From Crocinitomicaceae bacterium (GTDB lineage: Bacteria > Bacteroidota > Bacteroidia > Flavobacteriales_D > Crocinitomicaceae), in contig JAKVAS010000017.1 in the NCBI GenBank assembly GCA_022448165.1, forward strand, positions 1 through 39,638: a stretch of DNA of 39,638 nucleotides. Direction: 5' to 3'. The translations under genes were made by a program, and so were the position numbers. The notes below the pieces were generated by a model, which ran no database searches, had not been told where the DNA came from, and saw nothing but the letters and a program-made list of their open reading frames with translations. Of this stretch, positions 29,573 to 38,392 are shown piece after piece; within the stretch, counting starts at the first letter, position 1, and each line of letters begins with the position of its first letter.

Positions 29573-31966
29573 TTAGTTCTTATCCATCTTAAATGTATAC
29601 TGGAACATAATTGACCGCGGTGGCTCAATTTTCAAAGGACGTAAAGACAATACACGATTAAAGATATTCGATCCAATTATTGCAATCTTGTGCTTTTCTG
29701 AAAGATTATATGAAACACGAGCATCAAAAATCCAATTTCCAAATTGATGTGTATTAAAATAATCTATATAACGAATTGTTTGTACAAAAGGTCCTTGTGT
29801 TGCATTTTCAAACTCCTGAATAACACCATCCATATTTGTTATCTTACTAAAATACTTGGCACTAAACCCAATAGCAAATTTCTTTCGAATAGTTATTTCA
29901 ATATCTCCTTTAATATTATGCAAAAAACGATACTTTAAAATTTGATCTGTTGAATCATATGAAGTTGAATTGTAACTATACTCCCTACCTATTCCATCAA
30001 TAGCATAAATGAAATCTGGATTTAACGTTTTTGGAACAATATAATTGTATCCTGTTATGAATGTCATCTCAGCGTGCTTCCCAAGCTTAGACTTTCCCGA
30101 AAAAGAAGCATCAATACCTAATACCCTAGAAGCACCAGTATTCAAAAATTTAAATCCAAATGGTTGAGTTGGATCTCCCCAAAAACCAAATAGGTATTCA
30201 ATCGTATTTTCATACTCTTGCCAAAAACCAGCAACATCAATATAGCCATATATCTTACCAAACTTAATACCTTGTTTAATCCCAACCTCCGCATTCCAAC
30301 TGCTTTCAGGCATCAATTCTGGGTTTGGAAACACTCCGAAATTCCCTACTCCAGTCCTGATATAACGTTCAGTAATAGTAGGAAAACGATATCCCTGACC
30401 ATATGAAGCACGTAGATATGTTTCTTGATAGAGCTTTAAACTGGAACCTGCTCTAAATATTGGTTTCAAAGCTGTGATCGTATCATTGAGTTGAAAATAT
30501 TCTAACCTACCTCCTGCCGATACATTTAAGACATTTTTGATTTTTTTATCAAACTGTGCATAAGCAGAAACATTTAATAAGTCATTGTAAGGGCTTCCTC
30601 CTCCAGCATATAAATTTGCATATGAACTCGTATGTGTACCTGTTAGACCTCCAATAAAATCAAAATCCTTTAAGGTTTCATAAGACTTTCGGAACATATA
30701 ATCCCCGTATATGGTTGTAGATTGATTCGATTGATTGGCCGTCATTTCATTGTTAGCATGAAGCATTCTCATTCTAAAAGAATGCTTACCATCCGTTTGC
30801 GTGAAAAAATTTAAAAATGGATCTACATGAAAAATGAACTGATCTTGTAAAAATACAGCTCCTGGATATGATTGATATAATCCTGAAGAATCATTTAGCC
30901 AAGCAAAAGACAAATTTGATTGGGCATACATCACATTTCCATTCACTCCATAACTCAATCCACGAAATTTTTTCGAGCGATATCGTAAGTTAAAATTAAA
31001 TCTTGCTCGTTTCAAAGACATCTGACGTTCAGTAAAGTTTGAAATCGTATCCTCTACAACAAAACTATCCGTTACAGGTGGACCAATATAACCATGATCG
31101 TAATTGATATTACCACCAAGTACAACATCCAAATTCTTTTTTACAATTCTAGAGTGTAAAATATTGACTCCCGTGATTAACGGAAAATTACTCCACCAAT
31201 CCGCATCAGCAACATTTGGTTTAGAATAAAAACCAGAATAGGCATTCACTTTAGTTAATGGTTTGGCTTGAGGATACTTAGTCCTAATATGAATCGAACC
31301 AGATAACGCTGAACTTCCTGATAGTACAGAAGCCGCTCCTTTTATTACCTCAATTTGATGAATGTTTTCAACAGGAATAAATCCCCATTCAGGTCTTCCT
31401 GCATCTCCAGAAAGCATTGGCATGTCATCAACAATTACAGCAACTTTCGAACCTACTCCAAATGTGAACCCGCTTCCACCTCTTATTTGAGGTTCGCCAT
31501 CCAGAATATTCAAGCCTGGAGTCTGGTCCAAGGCAGTCTCTATACTTCTTGTATTCTTATTTTCAATAAGTTCTGGTCGAATGATTTCCATTGAAACTGT
31601 TTGATCTTCCAAAGCCCTGTCAAATTTTCCCACTTTGACGTCAACCCCCTCAATCTGCTGAACAAATGAGGATAAAACAATATCTCTCGTTACAATTTGA
31701 TTCGCAATAATTGTAATCATAAATGTATCAGAAATCATTCCTGTAGCTCTACAAACAATCTTTACTTTTCCTGCAGGAAGCTTCATTGAATAATTTCCAT
31801 CCTCATCGATTCCGGAACCAATCGTTCGGTCTATTCGGCAAATCACTTGACCACCAAAAACAGGATTGCCTTTCTCATCACGAACTTTCCCTTTCAAAGT
31901 TCCATCTTGAGCATTCAAAAAACCAGCAATAAACAATATTATCGTTAAACAAGTAGCTTTCATCAT
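29573..31966 (-). CDS. TonB-dependent outer-membrane receptor with N-terminal carboxypeptidase-regulatory-like domain
   Basis: 797 aa; GKVRDEKGNPVFGG...GNYSMKLPAG, plug domain (SIETALDQTPGLNILDGEPQIRGGSGF), C-terminal aromatic-rich barrel. Confidence 0.92.
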   Translation of the reverse strand: MMKATCLTIILFIAGFLNAQDGTLKGKVRDEKGNPVFGGQVICRIDRTIGSGIDEDGNYSMKLPAGKVKIVCRATGMISDTFMITIIANQIVTRDIVLSSFVQQIEGVDVKVGKFDRALEDQTVSMEIIRPELIENKNTRSIETALDQTPGLNILDGEPQIRGGSGFTFGVGSKVAVIVDDMPMLSGDAGRPEWGFIPVENIHQIEVIKGAASVLSGSSALSGSIHIRTKYPQAKPLTKVNAYSGFYSKPNVADADWWSNFPLITGVNILHSRIVKKNLDVVLGGNINYDHGYIGPPVTDSFVVEDTISNFTERQMSLKRARFNFNLRYRSKKFRGLSYGVNGNVMYAQSNLSFAWLNDSSGLYQSYPGAVFLQDQFIFHVDPFLNFFTQTDGKHSFRMRMLHANNEMTANQSNQSTTIYGDYMFRKSYETLKDFDFIGGLTGTHTSSYANLYAGGGSPYNDLLNVSAYAQFDKKIKNVLNVSAGGRLEYFQLNDTITALKPIFRAGSSLKLYQETYLRASYGQGYRFPTITERYIRTGVGNFGVFPNPELMPESSWNAEVGIKQGIKFGKIYGYIDVAGFWQEYENTIEYLFGFWGDPTQPFGFKFLNTGASRVLGIDASFSGKSKLGKHAEMTFITGYNYIVPKTLNPDFIYAIDGIGREYSYNSTSYDSTDQILKYRFLHNIKGDIEITIRKKFAIGFSAKYFSKITNMDGVIQEFENATQGPFVQTIRYIDYFNTHQFGNWIFDARVSYNLSEKHKIAIIGSNIFNRVLSLRPLKIEPPRSIMFQYTFKMDKN

Positions 31967-31976
31967 AATGACATAT

Positions 31977-32010
31977 AAAAAAAGGCTGATTACATTATGT
32001 AATCAGCCTT
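31977..32010 (-). terminator. Rho-independent terminator for the T9SS cargo gene
   Basis: Minus strand AAGGCTGATTACA-TAA-TGTAATCAGCCTT then T run; 13-bp perfect stem. Confidence 0.9.
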
Positions 32011-32028
32011 CAAAATTAGTTTAAATTT

Positions 32029-33171
32029 TTACTTCCTGTAAATTTCGAATTGATATACTTTCTTATCCGTTACAAGGTGAACAAAATAGATTCCTGAAGT
32101 AGCTTTAAAACTAGTCTTATCAGAAATATCACCTTGTTGAACTTTTTGGCCAAGTGCTGTGTATATTACATACGATCCTATTATTTGCTCTTTAGAACTA
32201 AACACTAATTCATCATTCGCATCAAAATAAACCGAAATACCATCATTATTCAATTCAGAAAGTTCAACTAATGGATCAGTTCCTGCAAGTAATTCATCTC
32301 CATTAGAAACTCCATCAAAATCACAATCTGTTGCTTCCCACGTTGCTGAAGGAGCCATTGTTTGAGATCCAAGAATAAATGAACATAAATCTAACGGATC
32401 CGTAGAATCAGCTTGCTCATCTGCATCGGTAACACCATCTCCATCTGTATCAGTAGGCACTGTAGTTCCATAAATCAATTCGATGTCATCAATGTACAAC
32501 TCATCACCACCTGAACCTCCACCTGGAGTCATATTTGTAGTAAATGTTATCAAAATATGCGTGTTTGCACTAGCTGGTCCTGAGTAATCAAAAGCAATTG
32601 CAAAGCGTTTCCATTGCGCATTAGTAGAAGCGAAATTTTCTTCAGCTGTAGCAACAACATAAGCCTGAGAAGCGGCATCCTCAGGATCTCTATAATCATC
32701 ATTTGTGTGCAAGGTCGCTTTAACTCTACCAAAATCCGATCCTGATACTGGATTAAACTGCGCCCAAAAAACAAGTGAGTCAGGAGTGTCTGTTAAACTT
32801 TCAGAGAATTCTGAATCACTTGTAGCTGAAAAATTATAATTTAAAGCATCCGTTGGTGTAGTACTTCCCATATTAATTTTCCCCAAGGTCATATTTCCAT
32901 TAGCAATCGTTCCAAGAATATTGTTCGACCAAATTCGAGCACAAGAAGACCCTGGCGATCCTACCCGTACATTCGTCGTATTCTCCTCAATTTGATCCTG
33001 AGCAAATGTTGACCAAGTACCTGTTGCGGTTAAAAAACTATTCCAATTAACAGGTTCAGAACCACCTCCCGAAACACTTTCCCACATCTCCAAATCGGAA
33101 TTTCCTATTTGTCCTTGACAATAAGCCGAACCAGCAAAAAGGCACGCTGTAAAAAGTAAAATTCTTTTCAT
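32029..33171 (-). CDS. T9SS type A sorting-domain secreted protein with PCMD-like N-terminal domain and calcium-binding TSP3-like repeat
   Basis: Signal peptide; DTDGDGVTDADEQADSTDPLD; C-terminal VIYTALGQKVQQGDISDKTSFKATSGIYFVHLVTDKKVYQFEIYRK. Confidence 0.88.
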   Translation of the reverse strand: MKRILLFTACLFAGSAYCQGQIGNSDLEMWESVSGGGSEPVNWNSFLTATGTWSTFAQDQIEENTTNVRVGSPGSSCARIWSNNILGTIANGNMTLGKINMGSTTPTDALNYNFSATSDSEFSESLTDTPDSLVFWAQFNPVSGSDFGRVKATLHTNDDYRDPEDAASQAYVVATAEENFASTNAQWKRFAIAFDYSGPASANTHILITFTTNMTPGGGSGGDELYIDDIELIYGTTVPTDTDGDGVTDADEQADSTDPLDLCSFILGSQTMAPSATWEATDCDFDGVSNGDELLAGTDPLVELSELNNDGISVYFDANDELVFSSKEQIIGSYVIYTALGQKVQQGDISDKTSFKATSGIYFVHLVTDKKVYQFEIYRK

Positions 33172-33182
33172 GTATTCTTATT

Positions 33183-33208
33183 TTGGTTTTGTGCAAATAT
33201 AAAACCAA
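33183..33208. repeat. Inverted repeat TTGGTTTT-N10-AAAACCAA spanning the -7 element of the T9SS cargo gene
   Basis: Perfect 8-bp arms; spacer and arm contain minus-strand TATATTTG (complement 33194-33201). Confidence 0.65.
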
Positions 33209-33331
33209 TTTTTCACGAGGAGTTAGAAATCATTCATTCTGAAAGCCAAAATATTCATTTAAAACAAAAAGCCACCAACTTAAACCAACATTCTATCGTT
33301 TTATAAGTAGTAAAGGTATAAACGAAAGATC

Positions 33332-33691
33332 ATGAAAGCACAACAAATATCTCATGTAAATGAAGCGCTTATGGTACTCCGTCATTTTATTAATTTGAGT
33401 GCAAAACTGCTTCCATTCCTTGATGAATTACAGCGAAAAAAATCTCCAACAGCTAGTGAGAATACAGACCGTTTAAAAATCATCGATGTTTATCGAAGCT
33501 ATAATTTCGATACAAGAACTTCGGAAATGTTATTAAACTCTAATGTTCTAGAATTAATTAAACACTCCTTTGAAAATATAACATCGGACCAAGTCGTTAG
33601 ACGACGACACAAAAGCAACAGAACTCTTACATCCTTTCTTTTAGAATACAAACGTCTAAAAGAAAATTGGGGAGATGTTGACGCGAATTAA
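33332..33691 (+). CDS. Small hypothetical protein, basic, no family recognised
   Basis: 119 aa ORF with own ATG, flanked by non-coding gaps on both sides. Confidence 0.6.
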   Translation: MKAQQISHVNEALMVLRHFINLSAKLLPFLDELQRKKSPTASENTDRLKIIDVYRSYNFDTRTSEMLLNSNVLELIKHSFENITSDQVVRRRHKSNRTLTSFLLEYKRLKENWGDVDAN

Positions 33692-33786
33692 CATAATACG
33701 TAACCTTTCATAAAACTAACGTTCAATTTCTGATAAATGTGGTAGAATAAGTAGTTCTTTTCGGAATTCATTTATCTTTACCTTTA

Positions 33787-34410
33787 ATGAAATCGAACGA
33801 ATACAACACCAAATCGGAACTTCCAATAATGGAACACTTTTTCACCATTCAAGGTGAAGGTTTTCATAGTGGTCGTGCAGCTTACTTTATCAGAATTGCA
33901 GGATGTGATGTAGGATGTGTTTGGTGTGATGTAAAGGAAAGCTGGGATGCAAATGAACATGAATTGATGTCTATTCAGACAATCGTTGATTATGTTTCTT
34001 CCTCCAATACTGATTTTTGTGTAATTACAGGTGGTGAACCCGCCATGTATGACCTCACTCAATTAACTAAAGAACTAAAAAGCAAAGGAATTGAGTTAGC
34101 AATTGAAACTTCAGGATGTTATCCACTTGTAGGAAACATTGATTGGTATTGCTTTTCCCCAAAAAAATTCAAACCTCCTCACGAACAATCATATCAAATT
34201 GCTGATGAGCTAAAAGTTGTAATTAGTCACCCTTCAGATTTTGACTGGGCAGAATCACATGCGCAAAAAGTTTCTGACAATTGCCGACTGTATATTCAAA
34301 CAGAATGGAGCAAACAGGAACGGTTTTTGCCTATTATTATAGAGTATGTAAAGAAAAATCCAAAATGGAAAATTTCTTTACAAACGCACAAATACATGAA
34401 CATACCATAA
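33787..34410 (+). CDS. queE: 7-carboxy-7-deazaguanine synthase (radical SAM)
   Basis: FTIQGEGFHSGRAAYFIRIAGCDVGCVWCDVKESWD (CX3CX2C), ITGGEPAMYD. Confidence 0.93.
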   Translation: MKSNEYNTKSELPIMEHFFTIQGEGFHSGRAAYFIRIAGCDVGCVWCDVKESWDANEHELMSIQTIVDYVSSSNTDFCVITGGEPAMYDLTQLTKELKSKGIELAIETSGCYPLVGNIDWYCFSPKKFKPPHEQSYQIADELKVVISHPSDFDWAESHAQKVSDNCRLYIQTEWSKQERFLPIIIEYVKKNPKWKISLQTHKYMNIP

Positions 34411-34414
34411 AACT

Positions 34415-36436
34415 ATGAGATATCTTCTTTTTTCACTTTCTCTTGTACTTTTCGCATCATGCGCTGTATCTCAAGGGAAATATTCTACAAAAAACAAAAA
34501 GGCAATTAAGTACTATACAGCTGGATTACAAGCGCCTAATCAGTCTATTGATCATACAACTCATCTACCAAACTTTAAAGCTGGGCTTGAACTAATGAGT
34601 AAAGCCTTAGAAAAAGACCCGAATTTTTGGGAGGCACATTTAGTCAGTGGTGAATTTAGAGAAAGCTTACATCAATATGATAAAGCTATAGAGCATTATG
34701 AAGCTGCTATTAGAATTAATCCAAATCACTCCCCTTCTGGGGCTACATTCTTTTTTCTATCAACTCTTCAGCAAGCAGTTGGAGATTATTCAGAAGCAAT
34801 TAAAAATATAGATATATTTCTTAACAATAGACGCGCTAACCCTCAATTAATTGCTACAGCTAATGAGCTTCGAGCCAATTGTGTATTTGCTCAAGACGCA
34901 CTAAACAATCCTTTAGATTTTAATCCAATTAATATCGGCCCTGGAATTAACACAAATAATCCTGAGTACTTTCCAACGATCACAGTAGATGGAAAAACAA
35001 TTCTCTTCACCCGACTGATTAATGATCCCAGAGTTGATGAAAAAATAAAAAAACAGGAAGATTTCTATGTTTCGGAACTAAGTGACAAAAATATTTGGCA
35101 ACAGTCAATTCCAATGCCAAACAATGTAAATACTGTTAATAACGAAGGCGCTCCAACTATCAGTGCTGATGGACGTTCATTAGTGTTTGTAGCTTGTCCA
35201 GATATTACTGGTAGAGATTATGGAAAGAACAGAAAAGGACGAGGAAGCTGTGATCTCTTTTACACAAAAAAACTAGGTTCCACTTGGACAGATCCAATTA
35301 ATCTTCCAGGATTTGTGAACTCGGCAAACTGGGAAACTCAACCATCACTTTCTTCTGATGGCAAAACGTTGTACTTCATTCGTGGTCTTCAAGGTAGAGG
35401 AAGAAATGGAGATTCCGATATCTACGTCGCACACAAGGATGAAAATGGAGTTTGGGGCAAAGCAAAGAAACTACCAAATCATATCAACACTCCAAGAAAA
35501 GAAGAATCAGTACTAATTCACCCAGACGGAAAGACTTTATATTTCGCTTCTAGAGGACATGTAGGAATGGGAGGATCTGATCTTTTTGTATCAAGAATGG
35601 ACAAAGATGGTAACTGGGGAACTCCTGAAAACTTAGGATACCCAATTAATACTAAGTATGATGAAAATTCACTAATGGTTTCTCCAGAAGGTGAAATTGC
35701 TTTTTTCGCTTCCAATAGAGAAGGTGGATATGGGGATTTAGACATTTACTACTTTACAATGCCTGAACATTTACGTCCAACAAGAACCCTTTACTTTGAT
35801 GGAACCGTTTTCGATTCTTATACAAAGAATCCTCTGCCTGGAAAGTTTCGTTTAATTGATTTAGAAACAGGTAATGAAGTTATTTATTCTGAAGCAGATA
35901 AAATCAATGGTGAATTTACCGTATCGTTACCAACGAATAGAGAATATGCCTTAAATGTTGAATATCCAGGGTATACGTTCTTTTCAAAAAACTTTAATAT
36001 GACGGCTGTAGAAGGACTCGAATCAATTCATATGGATGTACCAATGATTCCAATTGGAAGTGAAGGAATTACAGTATTAGACAATGTGTTTTTCGATCTA
36101 TCATCGGCACGGTTAAGAAAAGAATCTTTTGTTGAACTTGATAAATTTGTTCAATTCTTGAGTGCGAATCCCCAAATTAGTATAGAACTGGGTGGGCATA
36201 CAGATACTCGTGGAGATGCTGGTAAGAACCAAGTACTTTCTGAAAACCGAGCGAAAGCTGTATATGACTATGTAATTTCTAAAGGAATTGCTAAAGATCG
36301 TTTGGCATACAAAGGATATGGAGAAACAGTTCCTGTTATTTCTGACATTGAGATTGAAAAATTATCCTCAGAAAAAGAAAAGGAAAAAGCGCATCAAACC
36401 AATCGTAGAACAGAATATAAAACGGTTATAAAATAA
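34415..36436 (+). CDS. OmpA-family lipoprotein with TPR, PD40/WD40-like and carboxypeptidase-regulatory domains (PorE-like)
   Basis: Lipobox LFASCA; TPR-like region; repeated SADGRSLVF/SSDGKTLYF/HPDGKTLYF PD40; C-terminal OmpA motif GHTDTRGDAGKNQVLSENRAKAVYDYV. Confidence 0.88.
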   Translation: MRYLLFSLSLVLFASCAVSQGKYSTKNKKAIKYYTAGLQAPNQSIDHTTHLPNFKAGLELMSKALEKDPNFWEAHLVSGEFRESLHQYDKAIEHYEAAIRINPNHSPSGATFFFLSTLQQAVGDYSEAIKNIDIFLNNRRANPQLIATANELRANCVFAQDALNNPLDFNPINIGPGINTNNPEYFPTITVDGKTILFTRLINDPRVDEKIKKQEDFYVSELSDKNIWQQSIPMPNNVNTVNNEGAPTISADGRSLVFVACPDITGRDYGKNRKGRGSCDLFYTKKLGSTWTDPINLPGFVNSANWETQPSLSSDGKTLYFIRGLQGRGRNGDSDIYVAHKDENGVWGKAKKLPNHINTPRKEESVLIHPDGKTLYFASRGHVGMGGSDLFVSRMDKDGNWGTPENLGYPINTKYDENSLMVSPEGEIAFFASNREGGYGDLDIYYFTMPEHLRPTRTLYFDGTVFDSYTKNPLPGKFRLIDLETGNEVIYSEADKINGEFTVSLPTNREYALNVEYPGYTFFSKNFNMTAVEGLESIHMDVPMIPIGSEGITVLDNVFFDLSSARLRKESFVELDKFVQFLSANPQISIELGGHTDTRGDAGKNQVLSENRAKAVYDYVISKGIAKDRLAYKGYGETVPVISDIEIEKLSSEKEKEKAHQTNRRTEYKTVIK

Positions 36437-37374
36437 TGCATTTTATTCGACTCATTAGACCCATTAACTTATTAATTATTGCCCTAACAATGTATGGTTT
36501 AGGTTGGTATTTTGATACATGCATTTCTGATGGCGGGGTTAACTCCTTCACCTTCTTTATTCTTGTATTATCGACCATTATTATTGCTGCAGCGGGTAAT
36601 ATCATTAATGATTATTTTGATGTACGTGCCGATCGAATTAATAAACCTGATCGAATGGTTATTGAGAAGCACATTAAAAAACGTGTAGCCATCGTTACAC
36701 ATTGGGGATTTAACTTTATTGCTTTTAGTATGGCTATTTACCTTACTTGGAAGACGGGTTCTTTTTGGTATGCATTTATACACCTATTCTCCATCAATGT
36801 ACTTTGGTTGTACTCCCTTTATTTTAAGCGCCAATTTCTAATTGGAAATTTGCTGATTGCTGCTCTTACAGCTCTAGTAACCATATTAGTTGGAATCTAC
36901 TTTTATCAAATAAACAATATATCATCCCATGAACTAGGGACTATTTATCCGTTTGAAAACATTCATAATTCTTTCTCTATTATCTGGATCTCTCTTGGAT
37001 TAGCATTATTCGCTTTCTTATTAAACTTTGCTAGGGAAATTGTTAAAGATATTGAAGATGTCAAAGGTGATTTAGAACTAAAATCAAGAACAATTCCCAT
37101 TGTTTTAGGAACAATAAAAAGTAAACGAATTGTAGCTTTTATTTTAGCAATTGTTATTCTAAGTGCATTATTTGTATGGAATCAATATCAGCTCTCTTTC
37201 AACAGTATGATTCTTATTGGGGTTTCAGCTCTTACAACCACTATTGCCCTAATACTATTGTTTCAATCTACTGAACGTAAACACTACCGATTAGTAAATC
37301 ATCTTATTAAATTATCAATGACAGCGGGTCTTTTAACACCTATTTACTGGAAACTTATTGCTATTTATGGATAA
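36436..37374 (+). CDS. UbiA-family prenyltransferase (possibly geranylgeranylglycerol-phosphate geranylgeranyltransferase)
   Basis: AGNIINDYFDVRADRINKPDR and REIVKDIEDVKGD motifs; multiple TM helices. Confidence 0.9.
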   Translation: MHFIRLIRPINLLIIALTMYGLGWYFDTCISDGGVNSFTFFILVLSTIIIAAAGNIINDYFDVRADRINKPDRMVIEKHIKKRVAIVTHWGFNFIAFSMAIYLTWKTGSFWYAFIHLFSINVLWLYSLYFKRQFLIGNLLIAALTALVTILVGIYFYQINNISSHELGTIYPFENIHNSFSIIWISLGLALFAFLLNFAREIVKDIEDVKGDLELKSRTIPIVLGTIKSKRIVAFILAIVILSALFVWNQYQLSFNSMILIGVSALTTTIALILLFQSTERKHYRLVNHLIKLSMTAGLLTPIYWKLIAIYG

Positions 37375-37942
37375 CATTCAAATTGTTCTTGGATCTAAAT
37401 CACCGAGAAGACAAGCCCTTATCAAAGAACTTAGGTTTCCTGTAGAAGTTAGAACAATGGATATCGAAGAAGTTTATCCATCTGATCTTCCTATAGCAGA
37501 AGTTCCTGAATTTCTATCCAAACTAAAGGCTGAGCCATTTGCAAATGACTTACGTCAAAATGAATTACTTGTTACTTCAGACACCGTTGTACTATTGGAT
37601 AATCAACTACTTGGAAAGCCTAAAAATGAAACCGATGCTAAAAACATGTTGAGATCAATTTCAGGAAAAATACACACCGTTGTTTCTGGCGTTTGCTTAA
37701 CTTCATTGGAAAAGCAAGTAACATTCTCTACAAAAACTGAAGTACACTTCTCTCCCCTGGAGGATGCACAAATAGATCATTACGTAAAAACATTTTCCCC
37801 TTTTGACAAAGCTGGATCGTATGCTATTCAAGAGTGGATTGGATTTATTGGTGTTAAAAAAATCAATGGATGCTATTACAATGTAATGGGATTACCTCTT
37901 CATGATTTATATAGAGCAATTTCTTCTCATTTTTTGAAATAA
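37367..37942 (+). CDS. maf: Maf family nucleotide pyrophosphatase
   Basis: IVLGSKSPRRQALI, VTSDTVVLLDNQLLGKP, DKAGSYAIQEW; ATG at 37367 preferred. Confidence 0.95.
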   Translation: MDNIQIVLGSKSPRRQALIKELRFPVEVRTMDIEEVYPSDLPIAEVPEFLSKLKAEPFANDLRQNELLVTSDTVVLLDNQLLGKPKNETDAKNMLRSISGKIHTVVSGVCLTSLEKQVTFSTKTEVHFSPLEDAQIDHYVKTFSPFDKAGSYAIQEWIGFIGVKKINGCYYNVMGLPLHDLYRAISSHFLK

Positions 37943-38023
37943 TTCTTCAAAAAAAAATATAAAATCCCCAACCTTTCTATTTTAATTTCCGTCCTTTCTA
38001 TAAGTGAACAAAACCTCATTGTG

Positions 38024-38392
38024 ATGTTGAAACTGATATTTTTTCTTATTTCATTCTTTTGCATAACACTATGCAATGCTGAAGAGAACATTAGTGGTAG
38101 TAGTAACATGGGCGTGTATACTGTGAATAACAAACATCATGTTGAGGCAAATAAAATTAATATCGGGATTGAACCTGTACTTACTTCTAGTGCAATCAAT
38201 CCCGTAATTAATTTTCAAGAAAAGCTGCTTGCCTCGAACCAACAATTTAACTTCAATAAAGTAAATCAAAGTATTAGTAATTCACTGTCCAAAGAAGAAA
38301 TCTCTGCGGCAAGATGGGCTAATTCATTCAAGTACTCGTTTATTTTCTTTAGTCTCATTTTAAGCCTTTATCTGGCTTTAAAAATCAGTTAA
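38024..38392 (+). CDS. Small hypothetical secreted/membrane protein
   Basis: N-terminal signal peptide MLKLIFFLISFFCITLCNA and C-terminal TM helix YSFIFFSLILSLYLALKIS. Confidence 0.5.
   Translation: MLKLIFFLISFFCITLCNAEENISGSSNMGVYTVNNKHHVEANKINIGIEPVLTSSAINPVINFQEKLLASNQQFNFNKVNQSISNSLSKEEISAARWANSFKYSFIFFSLILSLYLALKIS

Noticed and set aside
29329-29592. Plus-strand ORF 29329-29592
   Set aside because: Out-of-frame with the beta-barrel gene end and runs through a non-coding convergent gap; no protein-like features.
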